Part shown: in pieces, positions 43,992-56,130 of the stretch
Position numbering within the stretch: the first letter of the stretch is position 1
Layout of the letters: each line of letters starts with the position of its first letter
Source: Saccharina japonica
Lineage: Eukaryota > Sar > Phaeophyceae > Laminariales > Laminariaceae
Assembly: GCA_008828725.1 (NCBI GenBank)
Contig: MEHQ01001678.1
Coordinates: 194,186 to 258,185 of the forward strand
Length of the DNA stretch: 64,000 bases
Reading direction: 5' to 3'
Position numbers and translations under genes: made by a program
Notes under the pieces: model-generated
What the model was told of the DNA's origin: nothing
Databases searched by the model: none
The model's input: the letters and a program-made list of their open reading frames with translations, nothing else

Positions 43992-44348
43992 TCATCCGCC
44001 CCGAAAACGCAGGAAATCATTTTCATTGCGTTTTTGTTGATAATCCAAGCGGCTGGGAGAAAACGAGAAACTGGGCAGGATTCTAGAACCTTTAAGACGC
44101 CTACACCCAGGCCCTATCTTTTCGAGAACGTCAGAAGAGTCGCGGGGGAGTAGAAAAACATACGGTGCCCCCGCCACAATGATAGTGCTCTCAGGAGCGA
44201 CTTCCGACGAGTGCTTAATATCATAAAAAGGGATGGATGAGTGGCCAACAGGATGAGGGACCAAAACGAATAAGTCAAGCAGCTTGAAATGGTCGGAGGT
44301 CGGATTGCAGCGTTGCCCAAGTTGGACTTGATCGGCGCAACATAGCAT
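43992..44348 (-). CDS. 118-codon ORF, unrecognised
   Basis: The minus frame contains DHFKLLDLFVLVPHPVGHSS then IPFYDIKHSSEVAPES and IIVAGAPYVFLLPRDSSDVL, which has the hydrophobic patterning of a folded protein. The first codons look unconvincing as a start. It lies in the GC-rich stretch left of the Copia fossil and could be old element sequence. No assignment. Confidence 0.25.
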   Translation of the reverse strand: MLCCADQVQLGQRCNPTSDHFKLLDLFVLVPHPVGHSSIPFYDIKHSSEVAPESTIIVAGAPYVFLLPRDSSDVLEKIGPGCRRLKGSRILPSFSFSPSRLDYQQKRNENDFLRFRGG

Positions 44349-45830
44349 TCAAGTCAAGAACGAGGCCTTCGCTGGATGGGACTTAAATCGACAAAATACT
44401 CCGAGTTACACGTGTTCTACGTCCGTATGTTGATCAGCTAGAGCTCACGCTGGAGGAAGACAGCCTTTCACGGACAAGACATTTGGGGGGCCTTGGAAAC
44501 CAAGTGCGAACGCGGGTTTACGACGAACGAAGGCGGGCCGGTCTATACAATTCAGTCGATATCATATACCCTGATGCAAGCTACTGCGCAGAGGGAGCAC
44601 CCTTCTCGACCAGCTAATCTTTTGAGTGGAAATGTGGCAAGCATACTGCGCTCAATCATCCCACGGGTCGAGGTTTTCATCGTGTACGGCTGTAAACGGT
44701 CGAGGGTCACAAGGGTAGCACTATCGGGGGGGGGGGTAAGCATCCATGCTGCACCTGCCGCAACCCACCACATCAATCCCGATCGTAGTGCTTCTAACAG
44801 ACCGACCCCGTCGAAGGATGGTGCTATTTCACTATTCACATCATCCAAGCTGCGGCCTGCGCACTTGTGCTTCACCGATTCTCGGCGTTGGCTTGAGTGG
44901 GCTGATGCCCCAACCCGATAGTGCCGTTTTGGTCCGACTTCTACTTTCCAGCTTATACTTTGCGTGCAATTTTGGCGCGAACGGGGCATAACGGAAGTTG
45001 GCGACCGTATTTCTGCCGTCACTCGCACTGCCCCCTTGGCCTCTACATGAGCTCGCTGCCGCAGCCGCAAGGTCTAATTGTCGGCCACCGGCACCGCCTT
45101 CGCTTAGGTTTTGGCCGTGCCTGTTCCGGACCCCACGGCCACCGCTGACATGCTCGCTGCCACGCTAGACCTTCATAGTCTAGCTTGAGCTGTCATCGGC
45201 AAGTCCTTTTTTATGCCGCCGACCCCATCTCGGCCGCAGATCAGGCCGTGTTCGTACCCTTTCCGTCTGTGCATACGTAAGGTTGGGGAAACGCTAATGC
45301 CCCCACAACCGCACCATACCTAGTCCGGCTTGCTCCTCGCACCCGACGAGGACTTAATAGTAATGCCATCGCCGATCAGGCCGTGTTCGAACCCTCGCCC
45401 GGAGGGTACCGTTCCCAGTGGACCTTCCCACCTCTCGTATGCAGCACCTGGTCGGCAGCAGCCGTGGCCGCACTCGCACGGTCAAGAAAACATTGCCACC
45501 GCAGCCGCCTACGGTGACGCTCTCCTTGCCTATGCCCCTGACACTGACTGCCGCCGCCGCTACTGAGGACAGCAGCTACTACGACTACGACTACGGCGAC
45601 TATTATCACGAAGAAGACAACAGCAACCGCCACTGCCGCAGTACCTACTACAGCCACCGCCGCCGGTGCCGTACCAGCAGCAGATTGTGCCCTACACCCA
45701 GGGGCAGTCTGCGCCGCCGCCGTCGCTGCTGTCATCCCGGTAACATCATCATCCTCCCAGCCATGCCCCACCCTCTTCCTCTTCGCCCTTTTCCGGAGCT
45801 TATGCATCTCCCCAGAGCGCTCTGCGTCTA
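44349..45830. other. No gene recognised; possible upstream part of the Copia fossil
   Basis: Overlapping long frames on both strands (44493-44921, 44552-45070, 45376-45909) are partly low-complexity (poly-Asp/Tyr/Ala near 45540-45720). A gag region or 5' LTR of the neighbouring fossil would be expected here, but I cannot identify either. Confidence 0.35.
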
Positions 45831-48800
45831 GTGATGGAGCGTTCAGCGCCACAAGGCGAGTCATGTTCGAGTCTTGGTAGGGTAGGAGTAGCTGGTGTGG
45901 CGCTTGCACGCCTGACTCATAGTGAGACTACCAGGGGGCGTGCGGTAGGATCACCATATTACGAGTTTTGGGTTTCCGACAACGGGGTCGCTAACCCCAT
46001 CACTAACGATTCTAGGAACGTCCATGACTGGGTAGGTATTCCTCCCGGGAAAGAAAGGCTTCTGATCGGAAACGGCAAGGAGATGAGAGTGATAGGAGCA
46101 GACAGCCTCAGCCTCAAAGTGCACTCAAATACTGACCTTAACGTAAAGTCGACGGAAGTGTACGTGGCGGAGGGTATCGCGTTTTGACTGTTTTCTCTCC
46201 ACGAGGCTCATGTGTGGCAAACTATTTCCCTGGACAAGGATGGCCATACACTTGTTCGACAACCGGCTGAAGTTTCCGCCGTGACGCAATCCGGTCATGT
46301 TTGAATACGACTTGAATGGATTCAACCCCCACTGAAGGACTTACCGCTGAGTCTGCTTTGTCTAATATTTCACCCCCCCCGCCAATCTCAGACTGCCATG
46401 CCTGGTTTTTCAATGTCCCCCTCCTCGCTACCCCCCCCGCCCCTCCTTAACTAGATAAGGCAGGGCCCTCCCTCGGTGCTTGGTGCTCACCCCCTTTCCC
46501 GTTTTAGCTCAATATGGGTAGTATCTGCGGACAGTGGTTTCTCGCCGTAAACGGCATATGATAGTACCTGCGGGTTTGGATTTCCCGCCCGCCTTTATGG
46601 TGTAGTATTTTGCGGACAGTGATTTCCCGCCCGCCTCTTAACGGCATAGTACCTACGGATTTTTGGTGTCTTGTCCGCCTTAAACGGCGTAGTATACGTG
46701 AGCATTGTTTTCCCGCCCACGGGTTCAGACGGAGTTAGCATAGTATCATCGGTGCAGCGCCCAACAGAGCGGCCTACTGTGTCGCACCCGGGAGTAAAGC
46801 AAGGAGTGATACGGATTTTATCTTTTGCAGCTGCCCCCGGCATGCAGGAGACGAACATGCACGTGTTCACGGATGTTAGGCTAACGGATGACCTAGATGG
46901 CACAGTGTACACCGGTGTGTTCCCTACCCCCCCTTTACACTGTGGCAACGCAAGCACGTACAGGGTCGGGTTGGAATGATCTTTACGTTGGAAACGTAGG
47001 CAGGCATGACTGCTACAGCGGTATTCGCTCTGGCAGGCGCCCATTTACCGTCGGGAAGCCTGCCAGAAATTCTTGATATTAACCACTTTCACGCCTCCTC
47101 CTGCCACGTAAACGAATGTTTGTTGAGAAAAACGGCTCGGCAGCACGGTACCACCCTGACGGGAGTGCTGTAGCCGTGCGGTGGGTGCTTGGAGGCGAAG
47201 GGTGTGGGGGCTGGGGGGCCGCGAAAGACAATATCGCGCGCGGGAAGGCCTATGGAGACGGTGCACATCGACCTGACTGGCCCCTACGAGGTGCCCATGG
47301 GCGGGTGCCTTCACTTGATAATTTACGCCGACAGCGCCTCGAGGTAGATGCGGCATGACGGGATGGAGAGGAAAACTTGAGAGCATCACGTACCTGCATA
47401 GGTTCATCGCCGACATGAACGGCATGGGGTAGCCGCACTGCTTCCGCACGGAGAACGGTGAGGAGTTCACCAGCCGGAGCTACATCAACTACTCCGACTC
47501 CGCTAGGATCCGCCGCTGAGTACACAGCCCCGGGTAAGCCACAACAGAACGCGGTTGTCGAGAGCGCGATCTAGTGAGATATGAAGGGAGGCCATGCGGC
47601 TCGTCGAGGTATTCGGTGGCTTTTGTTGGGCACCGACCTCACCAAATCCCCAACCTCGGCGTCAACGGCAACCCTCTGTGACTGGGGTCAGTTCTTTGGG
47701 CTATCGAGCTATAGACTGCTTCAACCGCCCTGCGACCCAGACCAACACCGGGTGGCAGTCGCCGTGCGAGGTTTTCTTCTCGCGACTATCGGACCTGCAG
47801 GTGGCGCCGTTCTTCCAGGAAGGCATGATGCGGCTAGACCGCAGTACTACTGTAAATCCGACGTTCAATCGGTAGTGTGCTACTATCTGAACGACACCCA
47901 CAATCACCCCTCGTCCGCCGTAGAAACGATTAAGGCCTCGATGAGCGGCATCTGGTATAACCAGCGACGTGATGTGGACGATCTCTCGTGCGCCCGTGCT
48001 GCCATTTCCGGCGACGGCGGTCGTGGGGGGGGGATCAGTGTACGCCGCCGCGCCGACAACGCCGGCTTTCATCAGCTAGGTAACGCCGGTCCAGCCACCG
48101 TTATCGCCGCCATCGCCGCCGCTCCAGTCACCGCTGCTGCTACCGTCGCTCCAGCCGCTGCCGCCTCCGTTACCGCCGCCTCAGTACCCATCGTCGCGTA
48201 TCGCCGCCACTCTGCCACGGCCACACCCGGAACCGCAGCGGATTTCCGGCCGTACTCCGTCGAATGCAGGCCGGTTCTTCCACACGCCGGTGGTTCAGTT
48301 CCCAGCCACGCCGGAGCGACCGTCTCCCTCTTTGCCAGTGATAGGTGACCAGGGTCTTAACCATGGCGTCTGACTACTGTCGATGATGACCAAGACGGCG
48401 CTGCTGTCGATAGTGGCTGCTTATTGAGCCGTCGACGCCGGCCGCGGCAAGGGTCCGCCGAGTGTTGGAGGCCACAGGGCAACCGTCACTCTTCGTTTTG
48501 GACTGCGAGGAGACACTGCCTGCTGGGGAGCCCGGGGCGATACCTCGTGTGCGTTGGCGCCGCTGCTCGCCGCTCGGGAGTACATCGACACCACACTGGG
48601 CGACCAGTGGCCGCCCTACAAGCCCCCGGATTTGCCGCACTGCTACGCCTCCGAACTCAAGGTCCCGCGGAGCCACAGGGAAGGCATAGGTCGGGGCACG
48701 CTCATCTTTGGGAGGATTCGGTGGGGCGGGAGAATTACGGATTGCTGGACGCGTGGGCAATTGCGATCATGTAGCAAGCAGTGGACAACTTCAATGCTAT

Positions 48801-50170
48801 GCGGGTTTTAAGTAGGAAAAGCTGACGAGCATGGTTGGCCCACGAAAACAAACCCGAGACTCGTAGAGCGGGGGAAGGAACATATAGTTAACATTTGTTT
48901 CGGAGAGCCGTTTGCGCTCACTGTTGCGTTTTGTAGTGTTCGGTTGTTGACAGCGATGGCGTGCGAACCGGATTTTAACTTGTACCATATTCGTATTGAG
49001 CAGGGTTTCGTGCAATCTGAACTCGAGGAAAGCGCGTACACGCTCTTCCCTGGGGGTTGCGGCATGTTGTCGATGAAGACAGTAAGGCTGAACATGAGCT
49101 TGCACGGCGGCTTTCAGCAGGCATCGAAGCAATGACACGCGCATCTTACTACTGTATGTGTTCGTTGGCCTTGGGGATTTTTTGCAGTGTCTGGCTGATG
49201 CATTCGTGTTTCGTTTTGACGGAGGAGGGGAGTGAAGGAAGAGAGCGCAGTGGTGACTATAGTAGTGCATGTCAACGGCATATTTACGGTAGGGGAGAAA
49301 GCAAGGTGTGGCCAGTTTGGTAGGGGCTTGGATAGGGTGGTTCTGGTCGAGAACCTGGGAGAGTTAATCTTGGTACTCGGGGCGTTTCTACGAGATATAT
49401 CGGGAGAACGTGGTGTTGACGATTTCCCAGCAGGCATTCGCTGAACCATTGGCAGGATAACACGATATATAGTTCGGTAAGAGCCTTCCGCTTCCTGTTG
49501 GCCCGAGACTTGCGAAACTTAACGAGAACGAAGCATCAGGGGATTGGCGTTTCGCGAGTGGGTCGGTTCAGACTTGGCTGTTAATAGACGTCTCCGACGC
49601 AGTAAGAGCAGTGGCTAGGTGCTGCGCTGCGTCTACCTTAGTCCGCTGGAGGTCAATACTTGGTAGTTTAGGGTATGTGAGACGGACTCTCTCCTTGGGG
49701 ATTCCTTTTCAGAGAAGTACAGCAGTAGATAGCCTGAACTTGCAGGCATTTGCTGACGCAGACTACGCAAGTAAGACAGCTGGCAGGAGGTCAATTTTCA
49801 GAAGGTGCTGGTGGTGCGTGGGGGTGCTTGTGTGTCTTGTCTTTCTAGGACACAGAAATGCGTCGCACTCTCTACCACAAAGGCAGAATACGCTTGCTGA
49901 CGTCATTAATATGCTGATTTTAAGGTAGAATCCACATTTCATGTTCCTTGGTGTCGGCATGCCCTGTAGTTTGGGTTTTATGCGATAATCAGTGTGCAGT
50001 GCAGCTTGCCCTGTCACCGACTCCAGCTCCAAGCACAGTGATGTACGGCATCACTTTGTCAGGGAACTGGTAGGGAGGAAACATTTATCGATCACCCACG
50101 TACCGTCCCCTTTTCAGTGTGCGGAATTCTTAGCCAAAGTACCGGACGGACAGTTTCGAGTTTCACCGTA
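45831..50170 (+). mobile_element. Broken Ty1/Copia retrotransposon (fossil)
   Basis: Pol parts appear in the Copia order on the plus strand: a protease-like segment (about 45955-46190), an integrase core (about 47240-47580) with recognisable HIDLTGP, TENGEEF and APGKPQQNAVVE motifs, an integrase tail (about 47870-48000), a reverse transcriptase segment (about 48940-49135, motifs NLYHIRIEQGFVQSE and LFPGGCGML), and an RNase H segment (about 49640-50170, motifs ADADYA and RHHFVREL). Order protease-integrase-RT-RNase H defines Copia rather than Gypsy. It is old and clearly broken, with many interruptions (about ten or more). Neither LTR nor a gag region is identified. Confidence 0.85.
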
Positions 50171-52160
50171 GTCTTGCGATAAACTCGTGGTGATTTTGTT
50201 GCTGGGTATGCTAAAGGTGCACTATCTTGATTGACTTTGGGGCTTTCGGGATTGGCGTTTTTTATTGAGGATTTCAGCTATGCTGGAGTGTACCGTCTCG
50301 GTTTTTGGCTCTTGATACACGAGGTTGTGGTACTACAGCAGTAAGGGAGGTGCAATGTATGTAGGAATATATTTGGGCTTCTGGAGATTGGGTGATACTA
50401 GCATGTTCACAGCATAGAGGCGGTTATTGGTTTTAAGGGAGGCCTGTAGTTGTTCAGGTTTCGCATTCTACTGCGGATTGAACCAGTAGACATTATCCTG
50501 TATTGTGATGGATGCTACTGCTGTGCGATATACCAATCTTGACCCTTTTTCGCAATGCCGGTTATCGAATGATTGTTAGGCTGATGCCCTAGTTTCGGCG
50601 GCGTAGTGTCCATCACCGTGAAGAATGTATGCTATGGTGGTGGTGGTTTCCTCTTCGGTACTATGGGCAGTACGCGTTGGTTTTTGGAACTTGGGGGTTT
50701 ATTTGAGATTGAGTTTTTTTGGATAGGGAGATAATACACTTGGCGGTGCCGACACTCGCTACCTTGGTTTTGCTACTGGTTTTCTTCGCTTCCCGTATTG
50801 TTTCACAAATAGTATTCCATGTTTAGGAGTTTATTGATATTCGGATTGAAGGAAGGTTATCATGACTGTAGAACGAGCAGGGGGAATGTTGGATTTGCTC
50901 CAGCCATAGTCTGATGGGTTCTGGTTTGTGTAACTTGTGTAACTACAATTCATTTACGGCGGTTTCGGCGGGATCCATTTCCCCCCTGATGGCTTGCTTA
51001 AATATATACGTGGATACATTTATAGGGTTCCTGGATGAGAGGATGAAAGACCTTTCGCTCCCACTGACAGGCCTCTCTCTCCCACTTAACAATTGCTACC
51101 TTATTTACGACTTCTACTCTCCGCCTCCTGGCGAGCTCGGGCTCCACCGAAGCATCCGCATGATCAAACCACACCCGGTGCACGGTACCTGGTATGACCT
51201 TTTATGTTTCACCTAATGGTATGCACTTGCCGTAAAAATGACGAGCTGTTATCAAAATACTTTTCTGTCGCCACATGCAGGACTATATTGGCCGTCGTCG
51301 AGTGAGCTGTTATCAAAATACTTTTCTGTCGCCAAATGCAGGACTATATTGGCCGTCGTCGAGTTATCCATGATATAAGTAACGTTTTCCCTTTCGTCAG
51401 CCATGGCGGTGTCCGAGCTATACTGGATGTTGTTCAGTTACCTACGAGATACCTGACTTGTTGCATCCATCAGCCAGGGTGGTGGTTTCCGCGAAATGTT
51501 CCTGTGACATCTGCGCGTTACCCTTACACGGCTACATCGATTTTCCGGCACTACTGCCGGTACTCCTATGATACGGCGGGGTTCGTGAGCGCACGCTTAC
51601 TCGTCGCGCGTCATCGCACGTCTGTGTGCATCATTTGGCTTTGCCGTGGCAGTGCACCAGCAGTGCCAATGGCATGCCGTGGTATTGCCACTGCATTCCA
51701 CGGCGACCCGCGGCAGTGCCCAAGCCATGCCACGACAAGCCCATGTCATTTCCGCGGAACGACTCCCAAGGTAAGTCCCACGGCAAGCGCCACGGAAATC
51801 CCTACGGATATCCACGGCAAGCCTCACGGCAAGGGCCATGGCAATATCCATGGCATGGCCTACGATAATGTCCACGGCAAGCTCCATGGGAGATCGGTCG
51901 GAATATTCTTCTTCCTCCTGCGTATTGCTATCAACGTAAGGATCTTGCACGAAAAAAACAACCGTCCGTTATGCAGATCTCATCCTTTTTGCGTCGGTGA
52001 TTCTACCCTACGCTATAGCCGCACCAAGAGCTATGGACAGAGGAGCCGCCAAAAGTACGAATTGATGGCCCACCCAATCGTAAGAAGAAGGCGATACGGA
52101 CCACGCAAATAATGCCCCAGAACCGACTGGGCCGAGGGTGCGACCGAGGCTCCCTGCGAC
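50171..52160. other. No gene recognised; 61-bp tandem duplication and a minisatellite
   Basis: The stretch just right of the fossil could hold its 3' LTR but I cannot define ends. 51243-51303 and 51304-51364 are near-identical (GAGCTGTTATCAAAATACTT...). 51640-51900 is a degenerate minisatellite of CCACGGCAAG / CATGGCAAT words that gives open frames on both strands. Confidence 0.5.
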
Positions 52161-52406
52161 GCGTGCTACGGTAGAGGTAGCACTTTTTGGCTCAACCATT
52201 TTCTGAACGATCGGGCTGCTTAACCCAAATTCGTCGGACTTTCATTTTCGTGACGAACAATGCTTCAGAATGTGCTTCAGTCGTGACATTTTTCTCATCC
52301 GGCAGCACTTTTTATTTTCCTCCAAAATCATGTTTTCGGTGAGGTATGACGCTCCTTAAGTGAGGAGCTCAGAGATAAACATGGTGCACCTCTGCCGCGG
52401 CATGCG
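52161..52406. mobile_element. Mutator-like MITE, copy M1
   Basis: Homologous over its length to M2 (60169-60418). Ends GCGTGCTACGGTAGAGGTAG and (minus) CGCATGCCGCGGCAGAGGTG. The flanking 9-mers CCCTGCGAC and TCCTGCCAT agree at 6 of 9 positions, a decayed target duplication. Confidence 0.75.
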
Positions 52407-54208
52407 TCCTGCCATGTTCAACAGATCGGCCAGCTTTCCACGCTTTTCCGAGGGAAGCATTGTGGTCGATGCAGCCAGTGCGATGTCGACCTGTTAAACA
52501 AAAGGGTTAGGGGTGACAGGGGATCGGAACGTGAGGGGGTAGGTTTGTCGACGGCCACAGGCGCCGAACGCGCTTGTCACCGCCGAGGGTGATGGTGACA
52601 TCACGTTTTGGTACCACCTAGGTACATGAGCGTGTTTTTGCGTTCTGCTAGATACTGGTAGAGGCCAGTCGAGGTTTTCCATGCGCTGCTCAGTTTTTCG
52701 TTTCGGAGTGGCCTTCATTTAGCTACTTGACGTCCAACGTACGGTAGGTTTGAATCAAACCTGACACCAGATCAGGCCTCTAACACGCCAGTATTGCCCG
52801 CTTGCCATACGTAGCCGGCGTGTATACCATGGCGCCTTCCCCATACTAGCAAAAAATTCGATGGAAATCGTACGTGCACAAATACGGCGCGCGGAAGGTG
52901 TAACCGTGCTGACGTACAATAGTGCCGTAAGTAATGCATGCGCGCACAAGGATGCACTACCAGTGGGCTGCCTTGGATGCCGAAGGAGCAGTGATGATTT
53001 GGCGAGAGAGTCAACATTTCGAGCGTGCCACCTGTAGGGCCTGGCAACCACAGTGGCCAAAGGCCCACCTACAGACTGTCGCTCGGACAACGAGGATGAC
53101 GAAATGGGCCAGCCATAATGTGGATGCTGGCAGCGACCTCGACGTCAACGTGGTAAAATCCTTGGATAATCAACGATCGTATGGCACCGAACTAGTGCCG
53201 CCAGCACTGCAGATTCGACAACTCTTGCACGACGGCCCAATCTCGTCGGTGCAAGGCAGCAGTGTTCAGCTCTCTCGAGATGGCACCCTGGATGAGAGAC
53301 ATCCGGCAATCGGAGATAATCGCACCCGCTAAATATGCTGCACGCAGCCTTAGGGTTCGTAAACAGCACTTCACTAACCACCAAAGAGGTCATAGGGGAG
53401 TTTGACACCTGTTGCTGTGTACCATGAGCTTCTATGATGTCGACCTCATGCAATATGTGCATTGCCAACTCCGGATTAATACTCCGGTAACATTCCGTCG
53501 ACGCAATACTTTGTACCAGGTATACAGTTTGGGATTAATGAAGCCTCTCTGCGGCGACCAGCCTGAGATTCTCACCCAGTGCTACTACCCCCGCGTTAAT
53601 TCGCCTGTAATCAACGCGGCACCTCGTCACAGCGAGTAGATAACCCTGGAAAAATCAACATATATTGAAGTCTTGTCAGACAACCACTTTTCGTGCTACC
53701 TGCACCGCACGGATGGACATGTCAGCAACCAACGCTTAACTCAACGGCGAGAGGGCCACATCGGTAACGGCTGTAACTTTGACCATGGTCAGCAACGCGT
53801 ACTCATGGGCGCCTACAGCCCAGCTGCATTGGCTCCATTGTCTACTATTGCTCCAACTACGACAACGTACTTTTCGTTCTGATTTCGACTGGTGCTACGG
53901 TGCTTGTTTTTCACCTGCACAGAGCCACTCGGCCGAATGACTGCTTTGTTGTTCTATTTGCACCGCCATTGGAAGGTTTTGTTACGTAACGCGAACAAAC
54001 TATGTTTAGGTCCAGTTTTCGATTAGATTCGGAGCCACTCGTCCGAGTGGTCAAAACACGGTAGTAAAATGTGGGTACCCCCCCGATCGTAGCACCGGTC
54101 TTTTATGGAAAAAGCACTGTGGTGATACATGCGGAGTAAGCTATACCAAAAGTGCCTGTGTGCGGAACAGTTAGTATACCGATACCTCGCGAGGGTCCGC
54201 GATCGTAG
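52407..54208. other. No gene recognised; possible small TIR element at 53887-54100
   Basis: Frames at 52755-53332 and 53412-53882 have no domain. 53887-54100 is bounded by GACTGGTGCTACGGTG and, inverted, GACCGGTGCTACGATCG, resembling the M1/M2 ends. It contains two GAGCCACTCG(G/T)CCGA motifs. No target duplication seen. Confidence 0.4.
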
Positions 54209-54918
54209 CTAGAGCGACGTCATAATCAGCAACGACCTTAACATCTCAAAACGCTGTAAGACCATCGAGCGAAAAGCTTCTTTGAAAGCAACACTGCAAT
54301 AGGGAAGCCAATTTCTTCTGCAAACAAGCACGCTAGGTGTAGTCTGTTCCGCACGGATCAGCAAGACAACAGTTTCCACTTCCCATCCCTTTCGTTCTAG
54401 GGAGTTTGCATGGCACAGTTGAGCAAGGTTGCGCCCAGGACCGCGACTGCGGATGCTTGTGTCCTTCGTGGACAACACAAGGAGGAACCGTGTTTGGTCC
54501 GCAAATGCTCTAGTGGAGTAAAGGCTACGCGTGCGACGGTAGATGTAGCACCTACAGATTATGCAGATTATGAGGTCCCTCATTGAAAAGGCTCTATAAG
54601 CCAGGCGACACTGAGACTAGCAAGCGAGTCGACTCCTACCCCCTGTGTATGCCCGTTTCTTTTCTCCACAATGAAAGGTCCGACGGAAACTTTAGTCACT
54701 GAGCCTTTAAGATCGAGGGCAGAGACGGTTATTCCGAGGGAAAATGTCGTCAAGTGCATCAAGGTCGCGGACAAGGGGCGAGACGCCCAGATGGACAGTG
54801 CACACGTGCCACAGGTAGCGGTAGCACCTTGGGTTTTCTTGGGCTCCTCACTCGACGAGGTCTTCACCCCTCCCAATGAATAACATTGGGAAAATATGAA
54901 GCTCCACCCGATGGGCAT
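54209..54918 (-). CDS. Two adjoining minus-strand ORFs, unrecognised
   Basis: The upstream frame (54580-54918, 112 codons) has MHLTTFSLGITVSALDLKGS and VGPFIVEKRNGHTQGVGVDS, ending LIEPFQ. The downstream frame (54209-54583, 124 codons) has RFLLVLSTKDTSIRSRG and NWLPYCSVAFKEAFRSM. Both are protein-like and the frames overlap by 4 bases (stop and start of the pair at 54580-54583), which could mean one broken coding region. There is no acceptor/donor support and no family match. They may be host remnants or element sequence. Confidence 0.25.
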
Positions 54919-54929
54919 CCCGGGGCTTA

Positions 54930-55179
54930 GGGTCGTTCATATCGAGCAACTTTTTTTTCCAAAATTTCCAAATTTTATTTCCAAAAAAACCAGGAAAATC
55001 AAGAAAAAAACAGGATTTATTTGGAAATTTGGAACTTTAACAAAGGGAAAAATATTTTGGAAGGCTTCGCATTCCAAAATTTGGAAATTATTTTTGGAAA
55101 ATTTGGAAGTCCTAAAAATTGCGCGAAAAAAATATTTGGAAATTTTGGAAAAAAAAAAGTTGTTCGATAAGAACGACCC
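54930..55179. mobile_element. PIF/Harbinger-like MITE with TTA target
   Basis: A 250-bp hairpin with ends GGGTCGTTCATATCGAGCAA and, inverted, GGGTCGTTCTTATCGAACAA, followed by T/A runs and TTCCAAAATTTCC. It is flanked by TTA at 54927-54929 and 55180-55182. The AT-rich interior repeats TTTGGAAATT words. No coding capacity. Confidence 0.82.
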
Positions 55180-55182
55180 TTA

Positions 55183-56130
55183 GGTTTACAACTATTGAGC
55201 ATCACCGTCGCAAATTATGAATGGAGCGTTCCATCAGCGCTGATGTGCGAATAACGAATACGCCCCATCAACTCAACAAGGCTGTGAGCCATCAATCCCA
55301 CTGGACTGTGAGCTAGGCGCTGCAACACGCAGCGCGAAATATATATATGTATATATATATCGTATGCGGTCTTTATTATGTCCGCCCGAAAAGAGGAAGA
55401 CGAATACAGGGGGAAATGTAGAATGAGCAGGTGGTACAATGCTCCAATGCTCATAAACAACTGTTGGTAGACGAATACGACAGACCGCGTGACATAATGC
55501 CTACTCGTACATACATATACGTGGGACTGCTCGTAGGTTGATACTACGAGGCAACCCATGTAACGGTGGCCCCTTGCCACACCGTACATAGGTAGACGTA
55601 ACGTATTGCTGGGCTGCTCAATTTTACAAGCTATATCGAACACCCTCCCTGGCGTTGGACCAGCTAACAAGCCTCGAAGATAGTGTATTTGTGGCTGTCG
55701 CTGGTAATGCGCGCAGCAGGGTTGCACGAAAACTGCGCTCGAGATGATAAGCGCGAGATGCTCTTTTTCCTAAGAGTACTGCTGGTGGGATTGAGCGCCA
55801 GAGGTTGAGGAGCGAGGGGAGGCAAACAAGGAGCGCTCGCACTGCTAAATAAAGTACCAGGTACCTGGTACTGGTATGTATTAACAGTACGTACTCAGGA
55901 ATTGAACAACAACAAACAATTTGAACGTATGTACCTGGTACCATTTTAGTACGTACTGTATCGCATGGTATTGGAAATGGTTTGTTTTCGTCATATACAT
56001 GGAATGTTGTGTACCATGGATACTTCAATGCTGCTAAAAAACACATACCCCTGGTACAGCACCACGAGAATGCGTTTCGATGTCAGTGACGGGGTCGCTT
56101 TCCGCCGGGCCAGAGCCAAGGGGCGATTCA
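55183..56130. other. No gene recognised
   Basis: Minus frames across 55215-56046 (170 and 140 codons) have unremarkable composition, cross TATATATGTATATATATA (about 55338-55360) and TACCAGGTACCTGGTAC words, and lack motifs. Confidence 0.4.

Noticed and set aside
47581-48348. 255-codon plus frame as an independent host gene
   Set aside because: It lies inside the Copia fossil, overlaps its integrase side, and ends in low-complexity Ala/Thr/Val sequence.
51640-51900. Repeat-containing protein on the minus strand
   Set aside because: The periodic Val/Asp/Ala frame is a translation of a degenerate CCACGGCAA minisatellite and both strands are open.
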